Assembly: GCA_940337035.1 (NCBI GenBank) | Contig: CALNHX010002271.1 | Location: 1-64,000, forward strand | DNA: 64,000 nt | Direction of reading: 5' to 3' | From: Agriotes lineatus | Taxonomy: Eukaryota > Arthropoda > Insecta > Coleoptera > Elateridae | Shown: positions 11,861-21,871 of the stretch, piece after piece | How the letters are laid out: each line of letters starts with the position of its first letter | Numbering within the stretch: position 1 is the stretch's first letter | Notes under the pieces: model-generated | Database searches by the model: none | The model's input: only the letters and a program-made list of their open reading frames with translations | What the model was told of the DNA's origin: nothing | Position numbers and translations under genes: made by a program

Positions 11861-13520
11861 TTTTGTTTGCCGGGGTTCCCCATTCTGGGCGCGAATGAGA
11901 TTGCTTTATATGGCGCAATCCGAACGTTTCTGTATGAATTAGAGAGAGAGCTCGTTAAGTAGCGCAAGCGAGAGTTCCCTTGGACTTCAAGATTCACCAG
12001 TATGAGTTAAAGAAGGCAACAAGTCATCGTTGGTTCCGTTGGCCTTCGCCGATCAATGTCGAAATTAGTGAAATTGAGTGGGAGTCATCGGTCAAGTTTT
12101 TGGTCATTTAAGTAAGGTTTTGTGTAGTTATTAGCTGAAGAATTCTCGTACCGCGGAGGGCAAGCTTCGAATTGACGCCTTTGGAAGCGGATTATTAATG
12201 GGGAACCTCCTTTGTGATAATTGTTGGTAATGAAATTACGGTACCGTACCGTAACCTTGCCTGTTGATTACGTTCTTCGTTCTACCGTCCTTGGAGATTT
12301 AACATCGTCCAGACACGCTCGACAAATAGCACCCTATGTCGTTTCTTGCAGTTCTTCAAGCATGTTGGGGCAGTCGCTTGGGTGCCACCTGCAGCTCCGT
12401 TGGCCATCACCACCCCTCAACGGTACTGTGTTTTTGTAATAATTTTAAAGCCCACATTGTGCAGTGAAAAGTGATTTCTGAAGTGACGTCAAGTTGCGTG
12501 GCGTTGCTGTTAATTTAAAATTAAGTGCTTGAGCTATGGTTACTGTTAGTAAGTCAATTTAAGTATTTACCGTAAAGTATTAATGCTTATACTTAGCTTA
12601 ACGTTGTGAGATTATTGTAATTACCGTAATTGAGTCAAGATTTGATTATTTACCGCCAAGCTTTATTGTTTGTAAGTAGTTTTATTGTATAGTTAAAGTT
12701 GTCACCGCTTTTGAGTCAGTTAGATTGTTTGCTGTCAAAGTCACCGCCTGTGTTTAAATTAAACGCTGCGCATTTAAGAACCCTAACCTTTATCGAGTAG
12801 TTTATTTAATGTTCATTGTTCACCTACATACTTTCTACATTAATATAGTTCATTTTCAATTAGTTGTGCTTTTCTTTAATAGATTTATGACGTTTGCATG
12901 TGTTTTTTGTGATGTTTCTCCTCTGTAAAGGAATTCAGACAGCTGTAAAGAAATTGCAAGTAAGATAAGTCCGAGGCAGCTGTACGTATACAGTCGGCCA
13001 AGCACCGTCAAGGTTGGATCAGAAAGGTTGGGTCATCGCTTTCACTTTCTCTATGAACCCATCTGTGTTTTTCCCTTTTTAGTGGCGTCTGCCAATTAAC
13101 ATCTTTATTTCGTTTACCGGGTTGCAGTCCTAACTAAGGTTGTAATAAACTCTCCTTCTCCATCTAAGTGTTTTAGTGAAGTGATTTAGTAAAGTGGTGG
13201 CCTCTGGCAATTAACATCTTTATTTCGTTTACCTGTTCGTAATCCTAACTAAGGTTGTAATGAACCCCCCCCCCCTTCTACATATGAATGTTTTAGTGAA
13301 GTAATTTAATAAAGTGGTGGCGTCTGGCAATTAACATCTTTATTTCGTTTACCGGGCCGTAATTCTAACTAAGGTCGTAACAAACCCCCCTTCTCCATCT
13401 GAGTGTTAGTCGGCAATTTTTGTTACAGCCCATCGTAACGTATTTGGAGCAGCGGATCCGAGAGTTTTCCGATTTGTGTCGTTTCGTCGGGTAACTGAAG
13501 GTTGAGTATTTTGAATGTCT
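11861..13520 (+). other. Possible degenerate LTR/leader region
   Basis: The stretch has no long ORF, is richer in GC than its flanks, contains a TATA-like TTTATATGG near 11903 and includes the tandem repeat described separately. It ends with a short GC-rich stretch (TTTGGAGCAGCGGATCCG, near 13442) that could be a primer-binding-site region. I found no paired LTR or TSD, so a retroelement 5' end is only one possibility. Confidence 0.25.
13086..13410. repeat. Three-copy tandem repeat, period about 115-120 bp
   Basis: Units begin at 13086, 13201 and 13321 with the shared core CTGGCAATTAACATCTTTAT (one base differs in the first). Each continues with CGTTTACC, CTAACTAAGGT and a C-rich run, then GTGTTTTAGTGAAGT. 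Copies differ by substitutions and by the length of the C run (13267-13276 in copy 2). No ORF is conserved. Confidence 0.85.
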
Positions 13521-15092
13521 AATTCATGTGGTAACGACGGTTTCTTCTAACTAAACTACTTTAATTATGTACAATTATTAATATTAATAATAAATAATGT
13601 AGCTTTGACTGAGTTTGGAGGCACGTAACCTCGCTTATTGTCACTTTTAGTTTGTTTCATAATTTCCCTTTGAAACTTTAATTAAGCACATGAGTTGCAA
13701 AGGCGTTCACAAACCACATTCGCTTCAGTCACTTCAAGTATAAAATTACTTAGCAAGACCAGACAAAAGTGCCTAAAGCCACAAAAAAAATTCTCGCAGA
13801 GCAATGTTGTTGAATAACCAGCTCTTTTTACAAATCAAAAATTGTGCTTATTCTGCCGGTTGCATCCAAAAATAAAAATGTATCATCCAATTTTTGATAC
13901 AAATTCAAACGTAAAGTGTTCACGTTGATCTCTGTCCATAGCAATGCATATTATATTTCGAAAGAAAAACTGGTCATTGCAATTTGCTCTAGAACAGAAC
14001 ACTTTTCTGGAGGTATACCTGTGGAACCTTTGAATTTAAATTTTCAAGCACGCTCAATGCATAGATTAATATTTCTAGGCGTTTCTCTTATAGTTATTAA
14101 TCTGGGTTAAATCTTTTATTTTTAATTTTTCCTCTTAGTTTATAGAGTGAAACTTTGGCTTTTGTGGCTTAAGTCATCATAGAATATTTTTAATTCTGAT
14201 AAGTAGATCTTGCCATTTTCTAATATCTATTGCATTTTTCGGCCCCAAGTTTAAAGTTTAATATATAATATGGAAAACCATTAAAATTTCTACGGCGTAT
14301 AAATATCTCGTTATCCGTTTATTAAATTATCGATGAGCTTATTATCCACCATGCCTTCCACATAAACAGCAATTAGCGTTTCCAGCTCGTACACATAAGC
14401 ATTTTATATGCAGAGCTGGATCAGGGTTATACGTTTTCCTCGCGATTCCCTGCTGCTGGAGCTGAATACTTTCACGTCGAGTCTAATTGAAATTATTGAA
14501 CTAATTGCGCTTCCTCGCTTATAATCTGAGCCTTCGGCTCGACCTTTCCCAAAATTCAACTCCGTTTGCATCAGTTTTCGTCCTGCCGAATTAGCGTTGC
14601 GCAATGTAAGTGTAAATTACTTTAATAACGGGCTCTGCAGTATCATGGCAAATCGGTGATTGAAATTAATATCGCATAATTACCTGTAATGCTATTCGGC
14701 TGGCTGGATTGATTGCAGGAGAGCAGTGTGAAGGGTCACTAATACAAAACGATTCACAAAAAAAAATTATCAAGGTATGAATTAGTTTAACCTTGGACGA
14801 ATTGAAATTTGGTAAATCAGCTATTCGATGAAATATGTTTGCTTTTGTGTTTTTTAAGTTGAAAATAGTGGTTTCGAAAGTATCAAGGTAAGTAATGCTC
14901 TATTTGACTAATGTATTTTTAAATTACTTTCTGTAAAATACCTAAATACTTAAAATTGTACTTAATTACTTTCTTATCACTACGTCTTCGGAATCGATTC
15001 GGAGGAAGTTTATGAAACCCTGATTAAAGTGAGCGTCACCTGACTCCCAAAAAAGACGTATGTATAAATAAGATAATTTTGATCACATTAGA
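13521..15092. other. Noncoding stretch before the transposon nest
   Basis: No gene, RNA or element recognised. Open frames are short and interrupted. Confidence 0.35.
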
Positions 15093-15112
15093 AACAAATT
15101 CTTCGCACAATC

Positions 15113-15695
15113 ATGGGTAATAACAAGGAGAGAGGAAGATGGAGAACCGACGTCAAAACCAAAAAACTACTTGCGTCAGTTAAACTGAAACTGATATTAA
15201 CGTTGAAGGACTGGTATGGAAAGGCTAATTCTAAAAGCAAGAATGTGTTGGAAACTAAGACAAAGGAAAATACAAATTTTGTATTAAATGGTGACTAGAA
15301 TGTGAGGGGTACAGCAGGGAAAGACATTGTACTAAAAATTCGCGAAAACAAGGATTAAAATATTAGGATTGTCCGAAACGAATAAAAAGCGCCCGGGTGT
15401 CTCAAAACGAATAATAATCATATAGTATTGTTTTGAGGGTCGACCTGGTCGGGAGGGCAGCAGCAGGAGTGGCTTGTGAAATCCGATCAGATAAGGAAAA
15501 ATACAGCCTGGGAGTTTATATCAGAAAGATTGCTATTGGTTGAATTAAAAATTAATGAAAAGATAACCTAGAGTATAATAGTAGGCTATGGCTCTAACAA
15601 AGATGAAAAAGCAGCACGAAGAGAAACCTTTTTCGAACTGCTTCAGACCACACTAGATAAAGCGAAAGGAAAGATAATCGTATTTGGAGATCTTA
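15113..15695 (+). pseudogene. LINE-1st layer, endonuclease N-terminal part
   Basis: First piece of the + strand APE-type LINE that hosts the nest. Frames read NVRGTAGKDIVLKIRENK, a LGLSET-like step and VGYGSNKDEKAARRETFF. The piece ends IIVFGDL, equivalent to the VxGDxN motif of apurinic-type endonucleases. Several stops and a frameshift break it. It stops at 15695, inside the GDL-NARVG motif, where another element is inserted, and resumes at 17054. Confidence 0.75.
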
Positions 15696-17047
15696 CAATG
15701 CTCCCGGGTGTATTTATTCAATAATAGCATTAATTAATGTTGCCCAAATAAGTGGATAGCTCTTACTGGGTTCAGGTTCGATTTAAATTCACTTGGACTG
15801 ATTCAAAGAATACCAAGTAAATAAATTACATTTATTCACCACTATTTACAGTTCATGGATTAAGGATAAACTAAATAAGCATGTAAATTATTTACAATCG
15901 TAAATACAAAATAAATGCTAATTATATTCCCCTTGCGGTTAGGCGACCCAAATGGCAGGCGCGGGCTCGGTTCTCTACTGTCAGTCACTGGAATTCCCAG
16001 GGTATTTGACTGATGTTGGCAGTACTGGAAATTTAAACAAACGTCAACACAAGTGCAGCGCATACAGTTACTTTATTTAATGAAAGCAAATAAATATTCA
16101 TATATACCACCTTGAATTACTTTCTCTTGACGGCGAAATGTCCCCACCCGTGCGGCTGTGAAATTTGCCTCAGAGATAACAGCGGCCGGTAAAAGGTTAT
16201 CTTTCTTTGATAGTGGGTGAACAGTCAAGGACGTGTAAACACAAACCTCAAGATATGTCAATTTTAGACCTGGTGAATCGCATACTAAACCGGGAAGTTC
16301 GGGCGCCATTTCGGCCTAAAAGGTTTTGGTGTCGCCGGACTGTGGAAATATAGCCAGGCCTGCACGTCCGGGAAAATTATTCGACGTAGTTTGGTTTTGG
16401 GAAAAATTTAGAGCTGTTCACTTGCGACGCTGATCTCCAGCCGCCTGCTAGTAACAGTCAAGAAATTCTAGGTTCGTCTGGAGCTTTGGGATTAGCTAGA
16501 GCAAAGTGTTTTAAACTAAGAAGTTATGTGAGTTTCTGAACTTTGAATTATTTAAAACAGCGTAACCCGATTCTCAGGTTTGCGTTGCTTTTTAAATTAC
16601 GAAATTATTGAGAAGCTATGGGCTATTTACCTAAAGTAAATTTATCTACAGGACGGATGATAACTTTAGACAGCCGGACGGGTTAACTACTGGTTTACTC
16701 TTCGGACATCTGACTCGAGATTTTCTCGAATAGTTCTGGTGCTCCAACTGGGCCGAGAGCGGAGATCTCGCCAGCTGGGAGCCGCAGGCCAGGTCAGGGA
16801 ATCGGAATAATCTCTTGGAATAATGCTCTCGAGTTCGGCGGAACAATTTGATTTTATATTCGTGGTTATTCTCCCTCTCTGAAGAGTGGAAATGCGCGGA
16901 GAAGATTTGTCGTGTCGTTGCCGCACCGCTGAGAATTTACAGTTCCGAGCGGGCTGGAGCTTTTGCAAAGTTGACATGCGAAATTTTAAATGCCCATAAT
17001 ATTGCATTATGAGTAATTCGCATTTAAAATATGAGCAAAACGTTACA
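15696..17047 (-). mobile_element. 1.35-kb LTR-like insertion with TSD ATCTTA
   Basis: The insert is flanked by ATCTTA at 15690-15695 and 17048-17053. Removing it and one TSD copy restores the LINE motif GDLNARVG. It has no long terminal inverted repeat. On the minus strand it starts TGTAACG, as many LTRs do, and several A-rich poly(A)-like signals occur. Its ORFs are not recognisable. A solo LTR is the best guess, but the class is uncertain even though the boundaries are well supported. Confidence 0.6.
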
Positions 17048-17053
17048 ATCTTA

Positions 17054-17399
17054 ATGCACGAGTAGGCAACGAAGTAGATTGATACGGAGAGGCCATATGA
17101 AAACATGGTGAAGAGGCCTTCAGTGAAAATGGTGAGCTGCTGCTAGATGTATGTCTACTTAATAATTTGATAATAAACGTTACAATATTTAAACACAGAG
17201 ATAGTTATAAGTTTGAGCGGACACGCCCAAGTAGAGGGGTGAAATTCATAACAGATTTTATCATAGTACAGGAAGATATGAAAAGGGTAATAGACACGAT
17301 GGTTAAAATAAGATATGAAATAGGGAACAACCATTACCTAGTACAAACTCAAATAAGGTTGAACCAGCAGGTTACGTAAAAACGATATAATGCCCCACC
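17054..17399 (+). pseudogene. LINE-1st layer, endonuclease C-terminal part
   Basis: Continues the piece that stops at 15695: NARVGNEVD, KHGEEAFSENGELLLDVC, LLNNLI, then FKHRDSYKFERTRPSRGVK and IGNNHYLVQTQIRL. These are the last landmarks of an APE endonuclease (TRPSRG, DYIIV-like, GSDHYLV). Two stops interrupt the frame. It is broken again at about 17400 by a LINE in the opposite direction. Confidence 0.75.
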
Positions 17400-17406
17400 G
17401 TTGATT

Positions 17407-18106
17407 CTTCTTCTTCTTCTGGGTGCCTTCTCCTATCGGAGGTTGGCGACAACTATGTTGAAAGCCTTTCAGTCTTATGCTATTCTAAATAGTTCATGTG
17501 TGTTCATTCTGGTCCAATTCTTTATGTTTCGTAACCATGGCGTCCAAGTGGGACACCCTACTTTTAAAAATATCAGCAACCCCTCTTTGGCTTCCCTAAC
17601 TTTTGTTTTAATTGTTTTATGTATTTGTTTGTACATTTCTTTGATCACGATTTCTGTATTTTCTTTCTTCGTTCATTAGTTTTATTATTTCCTTCGTCAT
17701 TCATTTCTTCTTTATCTTTTTGTTTTCATTGTTGAGGTTATCCACAGCCTCTTTTACCAGTACTGTCTTTAACCGTATCCATATTGTATTCACGGCTCCC
17801 ACATTGTAATTATGTTCCTTTATTTTCTTTAGTTTTTGATTTATAGCTGTTGTTGTCTGCATCTGCATGCATATTTCCGGCATTTTCAGTTTTTGAGTGT
17901 CGACTTTTTTGTTTCTTCTTCTTTGTCATTTTGTATCACACTTTAACTTTTCCCGTTAATAAAGTGTGATCTGATGGTACGTCTGCCCCAGGGGAAGTGC
18001 GGGCATCGTGTATAAATAATAATGGTGAGGCACTAACACCCCATGAAGGAGCTTGGCCTGCAAGGCGGAAGGTCAGAGCATCCGTCTCCTCGCATCGTGT
18101 ATACTG
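17407..18106 (-). pseudogene. Second LINE (minus), 3' end and linker
   Basis: Minus-strand LINE with its 3' end at 17407, where a (GAA)n tail reads as CTTCTTCTTCTT on the + strand. Reading 18106 down to 17407 gives PGADVPSDHTLL (end of endonuclease), a Lys-rich linker ending KVREAKEG, then directly NIKNWTRMNTHELFRIA, VANLR and PRRRRI. The latter are typical of the extreme C-terminus, so the whole reverse transcriptase domain is missing by internal deletion. A 7-bp TSD GTTGATT occurs at 17400-17406 and 26914-26920, giving the original extent 17407-26913. Confidence 0.7.
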
Positions 18107-20126
18107 TAACAAGCCTACGTCTATGCTCAGCGGTAGGGTTACTTCAATGGCGTCGGTTTCGGAAGAGGAGGTTGGGCGTTACCCTCAGCTAGACACTGGA
18201 TTTGATTGGAACAAAGTTTATTATATTTACACTAACTAACATACAAATAAGCTTAGAACTAGGTAACATATATGTACAGAAAAAGAAAAGAAAATGGCGG
18301 ATGGGCATCCGCAGTTGGAAGCTGGTGTGGTCCTTCGGAGGCGGTGCCGGCGGCTTCCTCCTGCGGTTGCAGCGGCGGCGGTGGCGACTGGCGACGGGGC
18401 GGCGGGCTGAGAGCAGCGGCGGCGGCAACGTCGGCGGCAGTGCGGATCTCCTTGGCGGAGGCGGCGGCTGGCGGCTTCCTTCTGCGGTTGCAGCGGCGGC
18501 GGTGGCGACTGGCGACGGGGCGGCGGGCTGTGAGTAGCGGCGGCGGCAACGTCGGCGGCAGTGCTGATCTCCTTTGGCGGAGGCGGCGGCTGGCGGCTTC
18601 CTTCTGCGGTTGCAGCGGCGGCAGTGCTGATCTCCTTTGGCGGAGGCGGCGGCTGGCGGCTTCCTTCTGCGGTTGCAGCGGCGCGGTGGCGACTGGCGAC
18701 GGGGCGGCGGGCTGTGAGCAGCGGCGGCGGCAACGTCGGCGGCGGTGGTGATCTCCTGGGCGGAGGCGGCGGCTGGCGAAAGTGGCTTTCCAAAGACGAC
18801 AGGCAGCAGAGTCCAATGCGTAGGGTTGGCTCTAAGTCCACGAGGGTGATAGGCTCTGGAGAGGCTGGAGCTGCTAGCTGGTCCTGGAAGCTGAAGTGGC
18901 TCGAATCCCAAGTCCCACGAAGACGGCAGACAGCAGAGTCCAATGAAGTGGATTGGCTCTAAGTCCACGAAGATGCGACAGACAGCTAAGTCCAGTAGAA
19001 CGGCTGTTGGTCCTGGAGCTGAAGTGGCTGCTGGTGGTCCGGGAAGCTGAAGTGGCTGCTGGTAGTCCTGGAAGCTGAAGTGGCTGCTGGTAGTCCTGGA
19101 AGCTGAAGTGGCTGCTGGTGGACTCTCCTTGGCTGAGTTGCTGCTGGTTCGACTCTCCTGGATTGAGTAATTTCTTACTGCCAGCGTCTGACTATTTAAA
19201 GGAGCCAGTCCTTTGTCCAACGCGATCTCGACGCTCATTGGTCGAAGTAGAAGGGATGTTTTGCCCGATTTCGATATATTTTGAAATTATAGCATTTAAT
19301 TGAGCGGCGTGATCAATTATCGACTTGGATTGAGTCGCAATCAATAGTTGATGAAATGCCGATTCTAACGACACCCAATTTGCTACGTTTTGAGTAAAAA
19401 TTAGCTCAACTTGGAATTTTTAATGCAATGTTCCGCGTAAAGCTTAATTAAGTATTATTCTTATGGCGTGTGTTAAAAAGTTTATTATGCTTTGATCGGT
19501 TGCGCGCTATTTTTATAAGATTTTTGAGACCAATTTCGCTTTTCTGGGACGCTTCCTTCCGTTAATTAAAATTTAATTTGTAATCTGCATCTTTGCCCGC
19601 TGTACTCGGTCGTGGCCCCTGATTTCTTCGTTACAATATGCCTTTCCTCGGGCCGCTGAACTCTCGGCCGCTCTCCCGGGCGCGTGTTTGGCTGCCTGAT
19701 GGAAAAATTGCTTTTTCTCCACCTGTATATGTGCTAGCGCTCTGTGGTTTGTTTTAATAGGTAGCGGTTAATTTTTCCTATCTTCTGATATCCTTTATGT
19801 GTGATTAAAACAGAGCGCACTCTGTTTTAAGGGCGTTTTAGTGAAAAATTCTTAATTTAATCTGCAAACATTCGTGAGGCGTATTTCGCTGGCTGTCACC
19901 TTTCTTGGCCGGCCGGCTCCAATAAAGTTTATGGTTGCAATCTTGCTGCACTTTAGAAATTCGCTGTAAGGACACTTATTTTTATGATTTTAGGGTTTTG
20001 AAAGATACTTCTGCGTAGGATCGCGGCGGTTTGTTAAACAGATGTAATATTCTTTGTTCTTCGGGCGCCTTTCGGGCGGCGTACGTTTCCTTTGTTTTTA
20101 TTCGATCTGTTTAACGGTTCATATCA
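18107..20126 (-). repeat. 3' LTR (left copy) of the Gypsy-type element
   Basis: On the minus strand it starts TGATATGAACC and ends GGCTTGTTA. A minus-strand AATAAA at 18222-18217 lies about 110 bp before the LTR end and could be the poly(A) signal. The centre (about 18340-18780) is a very GC-rich tandem array built on GGCGGAGGCGGCGGCTGGCG and CGGTTGCAGCGGCG units. A shorter array with AAGCTGAAGTGGCTGCTGG units follows at about 19015-19120. Long Pro/Ala/Arg frames here are by-products of these arrays. Confidence 0.9.
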
Positions 20127-20140
20127 ATTCCCCCCTCCTT
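20127..20140 (-). promoter_or_regulatory. Polypurine tract of the Gypsy-type element
   Basis: The minus strand reads AAAGGAGGGGGGAA directly before the 3' LTR, the normal place for plus-strand DNA priming. An A-run of 16 on the + strand follows at 20161. Confidence 0.75.
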
Positions 20141-20914
20141 TGGCGTCCGCGATCCGGGCAAAAAAAAAAAAAAAAATTAGGGAGAGAAGGGGCGGAGTTG
20201 GTCGGCGTGAATTTTTCTCCTCGACAACGTCTAACTGGCTTAGCGGCGGATTCCTTGGTGGTACTGCGAGATATGAGTGGCCGGTTATCCGTAGATGCCC
20301 TTGTGAATCCTCACATGGTGATGATTGGTTGCGAGTCGCATGATCCCTTGTAGCAGGTTGTTGAAACCGGAGGGGATCTTTCCTTTGCTGGTTCGCTGGC
20401 CGTCATGCATCTTTGGGCTAAGTGGTCGCTGAATCCCTATGGAATGATACGCTGCTCGGTGGAGGTATCTCGATGAGCGAGATGTTGGGCCGTTGAAGGT
20501 CGTTGTTGGGGCCTTGGCGGCGGTGAGAAGCGTTCCGATGGAAGGTGTCGTCAGCCGGGACTCGTGGGGGGCGGATGTCGGCCTGGGGTGTTGGAAACTT
20601 CGGTCAGGACTCCTGGAACCTGGGCTCGTGTCCAAGCGAAGTCCCTTGGGGCGTGGGCTTTTTCACGTTCTGGAGCAGATCTGTGGCTGGGCGTACTTCG
20701 CCAGTACACGGCTGGTGCGGGCGGAAGCTTGGGGGTCCAGGCGCGGCCAGATCGGTCCTCGGTGACATAAGCGCGATGCTAGGAGTTCGGGGTCTTGAAG
20801 TGCGTGCTTAGGCGGAGTCCTCTCCTTGACGCGGAGTTCCTATCCTTCTAGGTGACCCGACTTGCTGACGTGGAGACGGCTGAGGTGGGACACCTTGTTC
20901 GGGGGCTGCTAGGG

Positions 20915-21808
20915 CTAATCAGACGTGTTGACGTTTGGGGGAGAAGCCAGGTGGATCCTCGTCGTAGAAGGTGCCGTGCTTGATCTTCCGGAAGTGGGAG
21001 CGCGTGACCAGGCGAAGTATGGCGGCGTTGCGGCAGTCCTCACGTGCTGAGTCAATCTGCGGAAGGATACACCTCGGTGGCACGCGGTGGGTGCGGGCGG
21101 AGGCTTGGGGCATCCTTGGCGCGGACAGATTGACCCTCGGTGGCGGAGGCGGCAAGTCATAGCTTCGGGGACCTGTTGTGCGTATTCCGGTGGAGTTGTG
21201 AGCTTCGGCCTTCTAGTGAGCGTGCTTCTCTGTTGCGCTTCTCGGCGAATTTGCGCTAAGTGCAGGTGCTGGAGTGCCTGCAGAGAGTTGGCGGCGAGCT
21301 TCTGGCAGCATATTTGAAGTGTTGGCCAGAGAGCTGGTGCTGAGCTTCTGGTAGCACATTGGCGGTGCAGGCCAGAAAGCTGGTGAAGAGCTTCTGGCAG
21401 CACATTGGAGGTGCCGGCCAGAGAGCTGATGATGAGGGATCCTTGAGATTGCTGTGAATCGTTGTGGATCATGGTTGTTGGTGGTGATGTTGTTGATGTT
21501 TGTTTTGGGCGCCACTGGGTGTTTTCTACCACTCCCAGAAGTGGTGTTGGTTGATTGGTTCCTGCTGCTGTAGCTGCTAGGTTCGCAAGGTGGTGTGCCA
21601 TTTGCTGTTGGTTGTCTTCGTTGACTTCCTGTCGCACTGGGCTGGGACTTGGAGGCGGTGTCCTTTGTCCACACGGAAATGAGGGTGCGCTGTCTTCTAT
21701 TATTTCCGAACTGTTCAGACTTCCTCCTTGTCGCGGTGTCCGCTGAGGTTCTTCGTTGATCCTTGGCGGAGTTGTCTCCATGTTTCCCTTCCTTCTTGAC
21801 TTCACCAT
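20915..21808 (-). CDS. Gag-like protein of the Gypsy-type element
   Basis: The frame is 297 aa from the ATG at 21808. I chose this start because the next ATG upstream (21877) lies in the LTR edge and primer-binding region. The N-terminus is basic (MVKSRRKGNMETTPPRINEE), followed by Pro/Ser/Gln-rich sequence with SSEIIEDSAPS and QRTPPPSPSP. This looks like the start of insect Gypsy Gag proteins. The middle is an LPEALHQLSG-type repeat encoded by the 46-bp tandem array. No zinc knuckle or enzyme domain is seen, so the protein is truncated or altered and may not be functional. Confidence 0.45.
   Translation of the reverse strand: MVKSRRKGNMETTPPRINEEPQRTPRQGGSLNSSEIIEDSAPSFPCGQRTPPPSPSPVRQEVNEDNQQQMAHHLANLAATAAGTNQPTPLLGVVENTQWRPKQTSTTSPPTTMIHNDSQQSQGSLIISSLAGTSNVLPEALHQLSGLHRQCATRSSAPALWPTLQICCQKLAANSLQALQHLHLAQIRREAQQRSTLTRRPKLTTPPEYAQQVPEAMTCRLRHRGSICPRQGCPKPPPAPTACHRGVSFRRLTQHVRTAATPPYFAWSRAPTSGRSSTAPSTTRIHLASPPNVNTSD
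21283..21435. repeat. 46-bp tandem repeat inside the Gypsy-type element
   Basis: Units start at 21283, 21329 and 21375, with a partial unit from 21421. Consensus words are GAGCTTCTGGYAGCAYATT and GGCCAGARAGCTG. It lies within the gag-like frame. Confidence 0.8.
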
Positions 21809-21849
21809 TGTAGTGGGCGTGACTTCCCTCTGGTGTCCACCACAGGTTT

Positions 21850-21871
21850 GCCCCACGTTCCGGGCGACAAT
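21850..21871 (-). promoter_or_regulatory. Primer-binding-site region of the Gypsy-type element
   Basis: The minus strand directly after the 5' LTR reads ATTGTCGCCCGGAACGTGG, similar to TGGCGCCCGAAC-type sites for tRNA priming in Gypsy elements. The exact tRNA is not assigned. Confidence 0.55.

Noticed and set aside
11904..12440. A host gene around 12.2-12.4 kb
   Set aside because: The 72-aa frame at 12221-12439 has no recognisable domain, splice partner or promoter.
18189..19238. 349-aa and other long minus- and plus-strand frames in the LTRs
   Set aside because: They are repeated identically in both LTRs, consist of Pro/Ala/Arg/Gly runs from GC-rich arrays, and overlap on both strands. Best explained as a composition effect.
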